A stretch of 64,000 nucleotides of DNA. Origin: Lactifluus volemus. Lineage: Eukaryota; Basidiomycota; Agaricomycetes; Russulales; Russulaceae. The position numbers were made by a program, and so were the translations under genes. Each line of letters begins with the position of its first letter. Positions within the stretch are counted from its first letter, which is position 1. The notes beneath the pieces are model-generated. The model was not told where the DNA came from, did no database searches, and worked only from the letters and a program-made list of their open reading frames with translations. Below, piece after piece: positions 35,268 through 46,281 of the stretch. The stretch is taken from the NCBI GenBank assembly GCA_022376515.1, contig WTXI01000009.1, forward strand, positions 62,001 through 126,000. Direction: 5' to 3'.

Positions 35268-35815
35268 TCAGATCGTAGTCATGTAGATCCTGTATGGCCC
35301 ATTGCGTAAAAATGCTTGAAGCCATCGTATGTCCGCCTCCCGGTTGATATCCAACACTCGTCCCTCCACAGCCGTGACAGATCCATCCCACAAAATACGG
35401 CCTCGTTCTTGCAGAGTCACGAGCACTTGGAGTAACCATAAAGGTCGCACTCCGTCTTTGGCTCCGCTAATCGCCGCATTCCCAACCTCTTCAAATTCGT
35501 TCCGGCTCAATCCGCCAACGTATGCTCCGATCTTACAATAACCCAACAGTTGCGAGGGTCCCCCGCGAGGGCCGTGTGGCTGGGCAGGAACAATCGGCGC
35601 GTGAGAGTCTCGGAGTGCTGGACCGATCCCATGGCGGGATGTCGGCCTCGATGTCACTTTAGGTGTCGGTAGTCTTGTCACAGCGCCAGCTGCGTCGATA
35701 AAGAGTAGCGCCCATTGATACTTTCCTTCCTGGTGCAAAGAGTGTGTCTCGATATAAAGAGCGTCGCAGTCGAACTTGAAGGACTGTGTGCTAAGTGTCT
35801 CCTGCGCTGAACATT
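35268..35815 (-). CDS. conserved basidiomycete protein of unknown function
   Basis: A long open frame with coding character reads FKFDCDALYIETHSLHQEGK, then YQWALLFIDAAGAVTRL, then LGYCKIGAYVGGL and RPLWLLQVLVTLQERGRIL, ending IYMTTI at 35268. The pattern (a short beta strand ending in ALLFIDAAG, then a helix with a Cys and a Trp) recalls an unnamed fungal family whose members have the motif FVTDADGRATRHHW. No catalytic residues can be named. The 5' end is not resolved: the frame runs to about 35815, where an acceptor (GTTCAG) may join a first exon that I could not find. It lies 262 bp upstream of the F-box-like gene on the same strand. Confidence 0.5.
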
Positions 35816-37301
35816 CAGCTCGGGTGAGCGAAAAGGAACACCGATTGCGCCTACCATAATACGAGAGTAGTCGTCAACAAAGGGCGGAAAGAGAAAAAAA
35901 AAAAAGAATTCAAGGTAATGATTTCAAATGCAGAACCTGGGAGGATGAAGGGGGGAGAGAGGAAAGAGTGTAAGAGGGTTATGGCAGGACCACGGAACGG
36001 AATCAGTTCGCGATGGGGGATCGGTAAACCGAATCCGTTAATTCGTTCCCTCGGAAGTCGCACACATACACACGGACCAACAAAAAAGGCTGAGGACGTG
36101 TGCAGGGCAGATTCTCGATACGTATGATCACTCTTGACACACCATTTCACGCCGGTCAGCACGAGGCAGACAGGTTGCCGGCTCAAGCCAGACAGGAACC
36201 GCAGCTACCTGCAAACAAGGGGACCACAAATATAAAACTGAACATTGAACGTGTGGACATGCCATGTTCCGAACTTTCCCCCCTTGGTTGGGTACCTCAG
36301 ACCAGGTGACGTCAAAAGGGCGCCCACGAATACCAAGTTAATGAGCAACTTTCGCCGTGAGAGAGTGCCATTTGGTCGTGTTTACCACGTTTCACTCACG
36401 TGGCACTTGGCATTTCCATTGATCACGTGAATATCCCGTCCTCAGTGACAACTCCCCGTAATATCTCGCATTCATGCCTTTATGCGAAAAGCTCATTTCA
36501 TTCTAGCTACCCCCATGACTAGCTTTGCTCAACGCTCGATCTCTGGTTTGAATATAAGCACCCTAAAACCTGCCCGATACACGGTGACGCCTCGCCGCGG
36601 ACGACGCAAGTTAGAGATCGCAGTGGTTCATGTACGATAGCGCCGCACGACCCGATTTCTACCGTTTAGCGCCGAATTATAATGTACAGCGCCCACATCG
36701 CAGCATACTGCGCTCCATGAATTACTTTAACGTAAAGCATAACATCCGACTTGACTCCCCTCCGATCACTAGGTCAGAGAAGACACAGAAAAGCCGGTCC
36801 GAGTAAATCACCTTTGATTCCTTCTCCTTCGCGACCCGGTCCAGTCAAAAATTTCTCCGAGTCTTCGCACTACCCCCACGAGCCAAATGATCTTACTCAT
36901 CCTAAATGAGTAAGACCTCCATATAACTATACCACTCACGATCTCCCAACACTTTCTCTTCTCGTTCACGTTCTCCTCGGGTCCGTTCCCAAGATTCCGT
37001 ACCCGAACTTCTCTCAGTGTCTCTGCTCGTTTTGGCCTAGCGCCTATTTCGAGTTTCTTCAATCATTCAAAGTTTTGTCAACTGTCACACGAGTGAACTT
37101 GTGGTCGAACCACGTTGATATCAAGCACATTCTACCAACTTTTTTCTGGTGTTCTCATGCCCAGTTTTGTCTGGGATATATAGTTCTTTGCCAGATTTAA
37201 TCGCCCCGTAGGGGAAACCGAGCCTTTCTTTTCCCTCCTCACCACGCGACAACTCGCCAGTGTTAACTCCCTTTACTCCCTGACTCGGCTGGCCCTAACA
37301 G
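35816..37301. other. 1.5 kb without a recognised gene
   Basis: This region lies between divergent genes and likely holds the first exon and promoter of the unnamed protein and the 5' part of the seven-helix protein gene. A pyrimidine-rich leader-like stretch is present at 37220-37300. No repeats or RNA genes were seen. Confidence 0.4.
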
Positions 37302-39129
37302 TTCACACTAGTAGCCTATCTGGTCCTAGCGGTGCTTGTGGTCAAAGATGAGCGATGTGTTGGCCATTTCCACCAGTACGTGATCAGTGATGTCAAGCGG
37401 CAGTTTTGTTGCTCTTATTGACAGAGCTTTAAAGCAAACAGCACTGCCATTGACACTCACCACCTACAAGTCTTGTTCGACGTCTGGTTCGGCTTTCATA
37501 TTGCCGGCAGCCAAGTCTTGCTCCCTATCCTCCTCGCAACATTTATGTTCACCAAGGCGAGGCGTGATGCCACCCTGATTAACCTTGGCGCGGCTTTAAT
37601 GTTGTCGAGCATCTGTAACTGCCTTCTGTCAGTCGTCTCTCCGAATCGTTCTCTGCCCCTTATCTCCACTCATCCCTGGATTAAAGTTTATATACAAATG
37701 AGTATCTTGGACCAGAACCAAAGAAGCCATTGTGCGTTTTACAGGCGGCTGGCTTTGGTGCAAGCGGCCCAATGTTTGTATCTTTATCCCACTTTGTTTC
37801 TGGCATACTCAGCAGAGACCCCCTTTTTTTTTTTTTTTGGGTTCTGTAGGTGGTCCGTTGCTGCGTTGACTCTAATATTGCAAATTCGGTCAAGAGTGGA
37901 GCTGAAAACCGAGCAGTGGATTTTTCCTGTACGCCCCTTCGTTTCTAATGTTGACGCGTGAATAACAAACGGGACAGATGCTCATAGCTCCGTATATTGT
38001 CTTCGCCTTTTTTGCAGTAATAGTCGCTGTGGTGCGTCCTCACCGATCTCGCCTGCGGAGATTCGCTAATACCCATTTTCCAAATAGTTGGGTGCGCAAC
38101 ATCCAGATAAAGTAACACGCGCTCGTCGCACTCTCTATTGTTCACTAGACTCACGCGCCATGTATGTGCGAATCCCTTTTGCGCTTGTCGGCCTTCGGTA
38201 GCTCATGCCCACACGCGTATCTCTTCTCAACCCTAGATCTCTGGTCTCGATTGGATTCACCTCTATCGTCTCCCTCTTCTCTATCGGTCTCGCAAGTATG
38301 CCTTCGTCGTAGTTACCACCTACAACCATATTGATTCCTATATTTCACAGCGACCATGAGCTTCCGGATATACAGCTTCTTGCGTATGTTGCGCCGAGCC
38401 CGACGACCGCAAATTCGCATCATCCCGCTTGCGATACGGCTGGTCATTTTCATGATCTATCTCTTTTTCGCATTGGTGTGCGTTTCCTCTCTATTTCCCG
38501 GAGTTGCTTTCCTTCTTCTCACGATCTTCGTCGCGTCATGCGCGGGCTCGCCGCGCCATTTCAGGACTAGCCTCTGGTCCATACGGGATCGTCACACATT
38601 CATACGGGACATCTACACAGCTACCTGTGAGTACTCGAGAGGCACCAAACACCGCCGTTCCTTTCCTTCGGGTCTGTTCCCGATCCCTAAATTGTCCCCC
38701 TTTTTTTCGCAATTCGCAGTTGGCGTCGCTTATTTCCTCGTGTTTGGAACACAAAAAGACGTGCTGCGAGCATGGCGCATCTGGTACAAGAACGCTCCCG
38801 GTGACACAAAAACAGTCTTCACTGGAGGCAGCAGCACCATCTCATGTACGGACGGGCAAACTGCGGCCGACTCGGGCCAAGCCGCCGCCGCCGTCCAAAT
38901 CGACACTTTTTCGGATCTGCAGTCGAGGTCGAGAGGCGCCACCACGGTGTCGACGAAGACGACGGTTTCAGATACGGCGACGGCAACTCGGAGCCCATCA
39001 CCAAATGAGTTTTACCCTCCACAAGCAGCTGCGGCCGCCGCAGGATTCGGCACCCCGCACACCGCGGCCCATTACGCATCCAAGAACATGCGCATCATCT
39101 TCTCGTCGACGACGCGGACCGAGGCCTGA
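37302..39129 (+). CDS. seven-transmembrane receptor-like protein, Agaricomycete type (5' end missing)
   Basis: Integral membrane protein resembling the G-protein-coupled-receptor-like family widespread in Agaricomycetes. Exons are short: TTC from 37302 (VAYLVLAVLVVKDERC), then LFDVWFGFHIAGSQVLLP, then YLGPEPKKPLCVLQAAG, then WSVAALTLILQIRSRVEL, MLIAPYIVFAFFAVIVAV, HPDKVTRARRTLYCS, LVSIGFTSIVSLFSIGLA, then the large exon from 38352 with RIIPLAIRLVIFMIYLFFAL, and GVAYFLVFGTQKDVLRAW. The C-terminal 110 residues are a Ser/Thr/Ala-rich cytoplasmic tail ending at 39129. Hydrophobic stretches account for about seven helices. Intron donors are strong (GTACGC, GTGCGT, GTGAGT). One intron contains a T tract at 37824-37840. 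The start exon is not identified. The ligand is unknown. Confidence 0.68.
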
Positions 39130-39736
39130 TCTGACCTCTTTTACGGAATTTACTTTTTTTTCGTTAATATATTTTTTATCCCATTTTTATTTCATACTTT
39201 TTAAGTACTTTGATGGAAATTTCTAGGGAGTGTCTCACGAAACGGCCGGTTTTTGTACCCCTCCGCGGTGTGTTTTATTTTTATTTTTTACCCTCATCCC
39301 TGCCCTCTTATTCACGTTTCTTTATTCATAATTTCAACCTCTAGACCCCCACAGCACCGAAGATGTATTGTAGTTTCTGGTACTATCATAGAATAAGAAC
39401 CACGTTACGTCGTAACTTGCATAGTCGTGTAAGTCTTGTTCGAGGCCATCAGGGACGGCTATCGTTCCGTAATAGCCTGCTACCACATCCGATGCCAATA
39501 GACACCCACGTAATAACAACCGCGTGGCATTGGGGTCCTGACGCCTATTCATTCATTCAGACTTCGTCTACAACCTTAAAATTCCGTTAACGAACTAAAA
39601 AAAGGAGTGGGGGCGATGTGACGACAAATAATATTAAGGTGCGTGGTTACTGTAGCAATTATGAAATTCCGCTAAAAAGCAGAGCGACGGCTAAAGCGCT
39701 AAAGAGGAAGTTGTGCGATCCTCGTTCCGCCACCAT
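39130..39736. other. intergenic between convergent genes
   Basis: This is the 3' flank of the seven-helix protein gene and of TIM50. It is T-rich (39150-39200, 39270-39330) and contains nothing coding that I recognise. Confidence 0.45.
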
Positions 39737-41764
39737 CTATGCGGGGCCGACTTTTCCAACCACGCCATCTTTTGGGCCCACCTTGCCAGGTTCGCCGACA
39801 TCCTTCTTGTCCTCACCTACACCTGGCGTAGGAGGTGGGAGAGGTCCCCCGCTAAATGTTGTTGCAAGGCTGGACCACAACGGGCCGCTCATAGCGTTCG
39901 CCTGGGCCTGACGATCTGCCTCAATCAGGGCGTCAAACTCGGCCTTGTGTTCTCTAATGTACTTTTGTTCCTCTCGGTAGAAGTTTTGCGCCTCGCGACG
40001 TTTCGCTTCCAAGTAGGTTAGAGGGAGCGGTTGCGGATGCTGGGAATTATGAGAGAAAAATAAAACGTGGAAATGGTGTGAAGCAGGTGAGTTCGGGTGG
40101 GTGCAGAGGTGCTAAAAGGGGCTAACCTTGTCTGCGCTGCTGGAGAAGAGGGAGCTTACGGTGAAGCCGCCGCTGCTCAAACCCTGCTAAACAGTCAGTC
40201 GCGGATATGACGTTGGGCGTGCTGAGACGTACCTTTCCACCTCCTCGTGCCTTCCACTCCTCTATGAATGCTTGCTTATTTGCCGCCTCCTTCTTGGCAT
40301 ATTCGAGTGGGATATCTTTTCCCTCATACGCTTTGAGAATCGCACGGACATCCGAGGGTTTGTAGATACCGATGGCTGTTAATCTCCGTGCTCAGTCGAG
40401 ACAGCGAAGCGATCAAAAGTGAGGCTCACATTCGAGGAAAGGTATGAGCTCGATAAGTCCTTTGTCACCAGGTGCACCTTTCCATGGCTTTACGATAACG
40501 GCGTTCTCGGGGTTAGGCGCGACGTGCTCAGGGTGTGTATCGAGCTGCACGCATACATGACACATCAGAGAAGCGGGAATAGATAAAAAGTCTGAATGCA
40601 TACGATGATGACATGATCGAGTGGCCTGTTGAGATATGACAAGTCCTTCACAGGGCCATTCTCGGAACTGCGCGTAGATTCGCGGAAGAGCTTGTACATG
40701 ATAAAGAAGTTGTACGGGTCCAGCTTTTCAATGATCGGCAATGCGGTCTATCACGGGCATTTTGATAGGTTCAGTGCAATTTCATTCAACGAGAGGGGTC
40801 GTGCGCGTACATAGTGGTGTTGCGTTGTGAAAATGACAATCTCATAAAATTGGGAGAGATACGCGAGGAAATAGTCAACGCCAGGGCGTTTTGCGGTGCG
40901 CCAGCCATGTTGACGCTACAAGCAATTATTTAGCACGGCCAAAAGAAAAAAGAAAAAGGGTGTAGAGGGCGAAGCTACTGACGTCCCAAGTACTGGTTAC
41001 CAATAAATCATCGATCGAGAGCAACAGTGTATACGGCTTCTGGTGAGGCGGTGGGAGCATCGGCGGGAGAAGTTCTTGCCAGATCGGTTTCGAGAAGTAC
41101 TATGAAGCAGCGCGATCAGCAAAAAAAAAAAGGGAAGGGAAGGGAGATGATTAAAACTGGCGACCAGGCCCACGTACATCGAACATGGACGAGAATCGGC
41201 TCGTGGTACGACCCCATCGTGAATCCGGCAACGCTTCACCTCTCTAAACGGACGTCAGCTTCGTGCAGTGGTGGACTGCACACAAACCAAAAAAAAAAAA
41301 AAAAAAAATTTGTGACGCACCACTTGTCTCGATACGATTTCATCCTGAGTCCACTCGCGTCCAAGGTAAACACAACCGCCGAGTAACCCAAAGGCAAATA
41401 TACCAAGAGAGACACGACCCAACTGCCTCCTCCTCCGCTCTATACTCGACAAACTGTCTTTGGAAGATTTTGCGCCGGTGCGTTCTCGTCCCGTGCCGGG
41501 TTCGGGCGGCGCAAAGTCGAGCGAAAGTGACCTCGCCGTCGCGGAGGAACCTGGCTCGGACACGTTCGGGGCATCTGTGGAAGCGCTTTGAGAAGGCGGA
41601 GGAGGAGGGGCATCGCCGGTTGATGATGATGGAGATGGGCCACCCTGTATTGAATTTTTTGGAGGCCTTGGCCCTGTTTTCGCAGAAAAGGTGTGAGTAA
41701 AAGGCGGTAAGTGTGAGGAAGCTACCGCGCGGCGAGTTGTGCGGATGAGAAGGGTTGAGAACAT
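39737..41764 (-). CDS. TIM50: mitochondrial import inner membrane translocase subunit TIM50
   Basis: TIM50 is the presequence receptor of the TIM23 complex in the inner mitochondrial membrane. Nine exons close in frame to 497 residues: 41764-41321, 41243-41178, 41099-40983, 40915-40811, 40747-40604, 40544-40430, 40375-40233, 40183-40127 and 40039-39737. The start [18 protein letters not shown] is a typical mitochondrial presequence. A Pro/Ser-rich linker follows, then one membrane helix ([18 protein letters not shown]), then the FCP1/NIF-like domain: [74 protein letters not shown], and [12 protein letters not shown]. The canonical phosphatase DxDxT is absent, as expected for TIM50. Intron 1 contains a run of about 19 T. 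The first ATG fits the presequence well. Confidence 0.93.
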
Positions 41765-41951
41765 CAGTTCAACTTTGCCGCGAGAGCAGCTGAGAGAGCG
41801 ACACGGTGAGGGCCAACCGGTGACCGGTCCGGTCCATGAGCTGCATGAGCTAGACTCAACTTGGTATTCTAAGTTACACGGATACATTCGTAATTACAGC
41901 CGCTCCATGCTGTGAATATGCACACCGCACCAACGCGTCCCCATTGACCTA

Positions 41952-43651
41952 CTAACGTCCTTTGTTTCGAGTAGATGTGTACCCCAAAATGGAGCCTGCC
42001 CAAAGGCTGGCAGTGGACTTCTCTGATGGCGAGGGTGCTCGTGGGGGTGCAGTAGCCGAGGATGCAGCGGTCCATGCTCGCAAGACGGGTGAGGATGTCC
42101 GTGGAGGCGCAGCAGCAGAGGATGCGGCAGTCCAAGCTTGCAAGACCGGTGAGGGGGTTCGTGGAGGTGCAGTAGCCGAGGAGGCGGCAGTCCATGCTCG
42201 TAAGACCGTATCAAGGGTTAAAGGCGGTCGTTCAGTACGTTCAGTACGTTCGATGGTCGGAGTCACGGAGGCCGATGAGCCTACAGCCTCAGTATCTTCA
42301 ACGGCGGCGCTTGGTTTCTCGATCGGATTATTCTGCATTCCCGATTCGCCTGAGATGGACTCGAACTCTGAATCGCTCCTTTCAGCTGCCAACTTTTCTT
42401 TCGGGGCACGTATCTTCTTTTTGCCCTTCTTCCGGCTCTTCACTTTCCGGACACATGCTTCATTTGTGCTGTCTTCTGACCCGTCCTTGGAAAATGTCAA
42501 TGACTTGCATTTTGTCAAAGGCAAGACCGCAATGGACGTACTATGTATTCATCGCTTCCATGCCCTTCGTCCACTTTAGCCGAGCACACTGCCTCCTTAC
42601 AAATGCTCACTTCCGTGGCCGTGCCAAATGCCACAGCCACCTTGGTCCATTTAGAGACTCCACTCTTGACTCTAGTGGGCAAGGAGTCGTCATCACCAGC
42701 CGCACTGGAGAGCATATCAGCTCTCACGACTTCTATATGGCGAGAGAGCTCAGCCGCATCAACTGGAGGCGTGTCGTTACGGATGTTCTCCCGCACAGTA
42801 GCCACAAGGACGACGTCTTCAATGTTCAGTTGACGGGCCTCTTTCAGGGTAACAGGCATCGCCCTTGTGCACAGCGCAGAGAGGGCAGGAAGCACCCAAC
42901 TGTCTACGGCGTAGGCACGCGCGAGAAGCAGTTGATCGAATGGGGTTGGGGGTTCGATCGAACTCAGGGCCAGGTTGCGCAGAGAAGCAAATTCCCAGCG
43001 CGTGGATAGGTGAAGAACAGATTTCCATTGTTCATACGAGAGATTACGTCCTTCAAAATCCCTACGCGTGTGCATTGTTTCCATAAATGGGCCAAAAGGG
43101 AAAGGGGTTCTGGAATTTGGATAACTCACTCGGGATATAGGACCAAGAGGAAAGCTTCGAAGTCCTTTCGTTCCACGTCACTGAGTGACACAATTGTAGG
43201 GAATGCTTCATGATCACGGACACCAAGCAGGTCGAATTTGGTGGAGAATTGGACAGAATCGCGAGAGAAAAAGTATCGATGGACGCAGAAGAGGGTGCCA
43301 TCGACCTGAAAGATCGTCGATGAGCCGGGTGCGCAGCAGACCAATATTTGGGATTGGGGTGACACAAACCAGAAAAGTGATATTGCCGTCCTTAAAAAAG
43401 TACTTGTCGTGCCGCACAAACGAATCCTCCGAGACCAGCTGTATTCCATCGCCCCCGCCTGAGATCGTGGCACCCTGGGGCAAAGGGGCACCGAGAGCAG
43501 TAGGGGATATCACGTCAGGATTTGAGAATATGGAGTCGAAGGAAACGATGGAAACACCGCTCGCACTTGACAGGGTGGGCGAGTTGCAGATATCGTCGCC
43601 CACGCAAGGGGCCGAACCAGTAGGGGATGTCATGAGGAGAGATATACCCAT
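41952..43651 (-). CDS. BTB/POZ-domain protein, cluster copy 1
   Basis: Four exons (43651-43370, 43305-43130, 43061-42542, 42503-41952) give 509 residues. Exon 1 holds a Ser/Gly-rich N-terminus ending in KYFFKDGNITFL. Exon 2 starts the BTB fold: VDGTLFCVHRYFFSRDS, then DHEAFPTIVSLSDVE, then DFEAFLLVLYPE. Exon 3 holds LSYEQWKSVLHLSTRWEF, QLLLARAYAVDSWVLPAL and IEDVVLVATVREN, a helical region specific to this Agaricomycete BTB family. BTB proteins are often CUL3 ubiquitin-ligase adaptors; that role is inferred. The tail (exon 4) is basic (KVKSRKKGKKKIRAPKEK), then carries three 20-residue repeats. The last intron is only 38 nt. An alternative ATG lies at 43633. It lies downstream of nothing on its strand but 187 bp before the TIM50 start codon. 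Confidence 0.82.
42028..42207. repeat. three tandem 60-bp repeats in the tail of BTB copy 1
   Basis: Units 42028-42087, 42088-42147 and 42148-42207 are about 85-90% alike. On the minus strand each codes for about 20 residues such as AWTAASSATAPPRTPSP. The unit length keeps the frame, so copy number can vary without breaking the protein. Confidence 0.85.
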
Positions 43652-44318
43652 CTCAAGGCGCACGCGTTAGACACAAGCTTTCCTCGAGGCAGCGCTCCGT
43701 AAAAGTTCCCACGCCCAAGTAGACTTTGGGAGACGACAACGCCGCTTGCACTTACTACTTAGATTTGCTTCTCCTTTTAAATTCCTGCCATCTTCTTAAC
43801 CAACTCTCCTACCCTTTCCCCGTAGCCCTGTGCCTCCTCTTACTCGCCGCTTGTGCATGTGCATGCACTTACTTCTATTATAAACCGTTCTGTGGCGCAA
43901 TGCTCAGTTCCCTTGTACCATTTCCAAAAATACTAGAACGTGCCTCAGAAATCTATTGGAGCTAGCGTGTGTACATCTGAGTGTCTAAGAAGATGAATCC
44001 ACATAAAAAATGCATATGACGGAACTGATGATGGAAGCCAAGGAGTACATGATAGCTATGGATATGTGCTCTTGTAGGCTCGAGGTAACTTGTCTGGCTC
44101 ATCCAACAAGTTGAAAGGGGTTGTATTGGATTTCTCCTGGCTTCTGGTTTGAAATACTGACATATTTTGAACCGGAGGCTGACAGGAACACCATAGGAAC
44201 CTGCACAGTGCCCACACACGCTCAGTTTGCCCCAATACCAAGGGTCTGGAGAAATTGATGATGCTTTGCATTGATGCTTGATGGGGCAGTTGAGGCGTTG
44301 AGCATATAGGACTTATTT

Positions 44319-44367
44319 GAAACCTGTTCGTGAAGTGGTCCAATGGACCACTTCACGAGCAGGTTTC
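44319..44367. repeat. long perfect-type hairpin 1
   Basis: The left arm 44319-44342 and the right arm 44344-44367 are 24 bp each, with one mismatch and a single central base. The arm reads GAAACCTGTTCGTGAAGTGG and onward. It immediately precedes a second hairpin. Confidence 0.8.
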
Positions 44368-44370
44368 GAA

Positions 44371-44421
44371 CAAGTTTCTTCTCATACTAGCCGCTAGTAT
44401 GAGAAGTAATGAAGAAACTTG
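44371..44421. repeat. long hairpin 2 with nested arms
   Basis: The inner arms 44378-44390 and 44394-44406 (13 bp, CTTCTCATACTAG) are separated by CCG. The outer arms 44371-44381 and 44411-44421 (CAAGTTTCTTC) pair around them after a 4-base bulge. It may be the remains of a small inverted-repeat element or a structured RNA. Confidence 0.75.
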
Positions 44422-44860
44422 ATATCGCAGCATCCCGATCGCACAATAATTTAATATGTTCGTGGTTACGATTGAATGGTAATAAATGGAAGCTAAAGTG
44501 AATGTGGGTCAAAGCAGGTGGTCCAAGACAAGCGAAGGTTCTGAAGTGTGACTTTCGTCATGATCGGTGCGTCAGTAATTGACGCTTAACATCGCAGTTA
44601 GGAGAGAAGAGCGAAATTGGACCACTAGGCGATCTAGCTGAGGCATGAGTGAAAGGCTGTGGAACCACCGCTCCAACCACCGTATCACCACCACTGGCAG
44701 TCGTCCTACCGGTGGGCTTTTGGAATCCCTGACCACGACTGTCCCTGGCTGGAAATCAGGATCGGCTGTTGTTGCGCATTGCCAGTGGAAGGAGCGAGAC
44801 ACGGAACCGTTGAGTTCTGTTGCCGAACCAGGCCATAATAGTAGAAAATCGCTGAAGACA

Positions 44861-44873
44861 AGCTAATCCCATC
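44861..44873. repeat. target-site copy 1 of the retrotransposon tails
   Basis: AGCTAATCCCATC stands directly before the first poly-T tract. It differs at one base from the two further copies at 45285 and 45736. Confidence 0.65.
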
Positions 44874-45284
44874 TTTTTTTTAAAAAATCTGCATTTATAT
44901 ACCACAACATGTGACTATGACAAAGACGCGGACCCCGAACTACGGGAAAGGTAAGGCAGTGGTATGAAGAAAGGAGAGTAGCAGTAAAAACTGGACGGAA
45001 GTGTGGCGTTAGGAGACGGGAAGGGTACATTAACGGGGACTGCAGGTGTGGGGCATTAACCTGGGTCCCAGGATTGTCTGGGGAGCATGCAGGCGTGGGT
45101 GGTCTGGATGAAGCAGCTTAGTGCTGCGCCACCTTGGGAGGAGCTGAGAAGGACGGGCAGTGAGGAGTCACGGTCAATTGGTTGCAGGATGTCCCGTCGG
45201 GCGTCGGTGTATAATGGGCAGGAAGAGATTACGTGTTCTACAGTTTGGAGGGGGGCGCCGCATGGGCAGCCGGTGGGCAGGTCA
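44874..45284 (-). mobile_element. 5'-truncated non-LTR retrotransposon tail, unit 1
   Basis: On the minus strand the unit begins just before CPCGAPLQTVEHVISSCPLY and goes on with TDARRDILQPIDRD and SLPVLLSSSQGGAALSCFI. That is the Cys/His tail that follows the RNase H domain in fungal LINE-type reverse transcriptases. A 3' noncoding part (with GTGACTATGACAAAGACGCG) and a poly-A tail (the T tract 44874-44882 on plus) follow. It is bounded by similar 13-bp sequences at 44861 and 45285, as expected for target-site duplications. All of the reverse transcriptase is missing. Confidence 0.7.
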
Positions 45285-45297
45285 AGTTAATCCCATC
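45285..45297. repeat. target-site copy 2, shared by both units
   Basis: AGTTAATCCCATC between the two retrotransposon tails. It serves as the right boundary of unit 1 and the left boundary of unit 2. Confidence 0.7.
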
Positions 45298-45735
45298 TTT
45301 TTTTTTATTTTAAATCAGCATTTATATCCCGCAACATGTGACTATGACAAAGACGCGGTCCCTATGGTACAGGAATGGATCAGGCGGCGGGGGGAATGTG
45401 GGTGAGGTATAACGTTGGGCTGGACGGAAGGACGGCTGTTTTGGGGGCGGGGAAGGGAGTAGAGAGTGGGTACTATCTACAGTGAGAAGGTGTACAATCT
45501 ATCTAAGGGGACATCATCCCGGGTTCCACGCTTCTCTCGGGGCTATGCAGGCGCGCGTCGCTTTCAGGAAGCGGGTCATGGCAGCACCACCCTCGGCTGT
45601 GCCTAGGAGAACGGGGAGGGAAATATCGCGGTCGATCGGGCGGAGGATTTCTTGGCGGGCGTCTGTATATAGTGGGCAATGCGAGACCACATGGTCTACG
45701 GTCTGAAGGGGTTCCCCGCAGGGGCAGGATATGGA
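45298..45735 (-). mobile_element. 5'-truncated non-LTR retrotransposon tail, unit 2
   Basis: Second, similar unit: on the minus strand CPCGEPLQTVDHVVSHCPLY, then TDARQEILRPIDRD, then ISLPVLLGTAEGGAAMTRFL, a stop, the same 3' noncoding block and a poly-A tail (T tract from 45298 on plus). It is flanked by identical 13-bp copies at 45285 and 45736. It is truncated within a few codons of the same point as unit 1. Its right end lies about 118 bp before the ATG of MRPL33, so it sits in that promoter region. Confidence 0.72.
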
Positions 45736-45748
45736 AGTTAATCCCATC
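45736..45748. repeat. target-site copy 3
   Basis: AGTTAATCCCATC at the right edge of unit 2, identical to the copy at 45285. Confidence 0.7.
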
Positions 45749-45852
45749 CGAAGTCGGTAAAGTACAGGGGTGCACGTGTTCGGCCCGTATCGGTCCGAGT
45801 TTTCGAGCCGTTGTTCACCGTACAGGCGCGTTAGTTGCTGTCAAGGTCAAAG

Positions 45853-46281
45853 ATGACTGGCGTCCTCACCACCGTCAGACGGTCTCTTCTCACACCTCTT
45901 CCCATACTACAACTACGCGCAGCTCACAACGGCACTGCAGCCTCCCGTACCGTTGCCGCGCTCGCCGCCTCACCACCCTCCCCATCCGTCCCAACGACGA
46001 ACACACACTTTCGCGTCACCCTCCGACGTTCTGCGATCTCCCTAGGACATCGCATCCAAGGCACACTCGCCGCGCTCGGTCTGAGACGTCGCATGCAGAC
46101 CGTATACCACCCCCACACACCCGAGGCCGCCGGCATGATACTCGCCGTCAAAGAACTCGTCGAAGTAGAAAATGTACCGTCTAGCGCGGTACGAACGGCC
46201 GGACAGCAGAGAGCGGAGCGCAAGGCTCCCCGCGGGTTTACCGTTGTTGGGTCGAAGGTGGGGGCTGGTGCGACATCGTAG
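45853..46281 (+). CDS. MRPL33: mitochondrial large-subunit ribosomal protein uL30m
   Basis: Single-exon gene of 142 residues. The presequence MTGVLTTVRRSLLTPLPIL is basic and amphipathic, typical for import into mitochondria. The L30 fold follows: FRVTLRRSAISLGHRIQGTL, AALGLRRRMQTVYHP, EAAGMILAVKELVEVENV. The basic C-terminal tail (RTAGQQRAERKAPRGFTVVG) is the usual fungal extension. The start fits the presequence; a shorter upstream frame exists but has no support. It is convergent with BTB copy 2 and stands right after retrotransposon unit 2. A copy of its last 67 codons was duplicated to 49185-49386. High confidence in the family; the symbol follows the yeast name. Confidence 0.9.
   Translation: MTGVLTTVRRSLLTPLPILQLRAAHNGTAASRTVAALAASPPSPSVPTTNTHFRVTLRRSAISLGHRIQGTLAALGLRRRMQTVYHPHTPEAAGMILAVKELVEVENVPSSAVRTAGQQRAERKAPRGFTVVGSKVGAGATS

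Larger units (their letters stand above)
43652..44860. other. spacer upstream of BTB copy 1
   Basis: This holds the promoter of BTB copy 1 and, at 44319-44421, two neighbouring hairpins (entered separately). No coding sequence was recognised. Confidence 0.4.

Noticed and set aside
42194..43009. 271-codon plus-strand frame
   Set aside because: Antisense of BTB copy 1 exons 3 and 4.
44572..44802. Minus-strand frame that at first looked like a retroelement integrase tail
   Set aside because: Only a vague W..G..V pattern; no neighbouring retroelement domains in frame.
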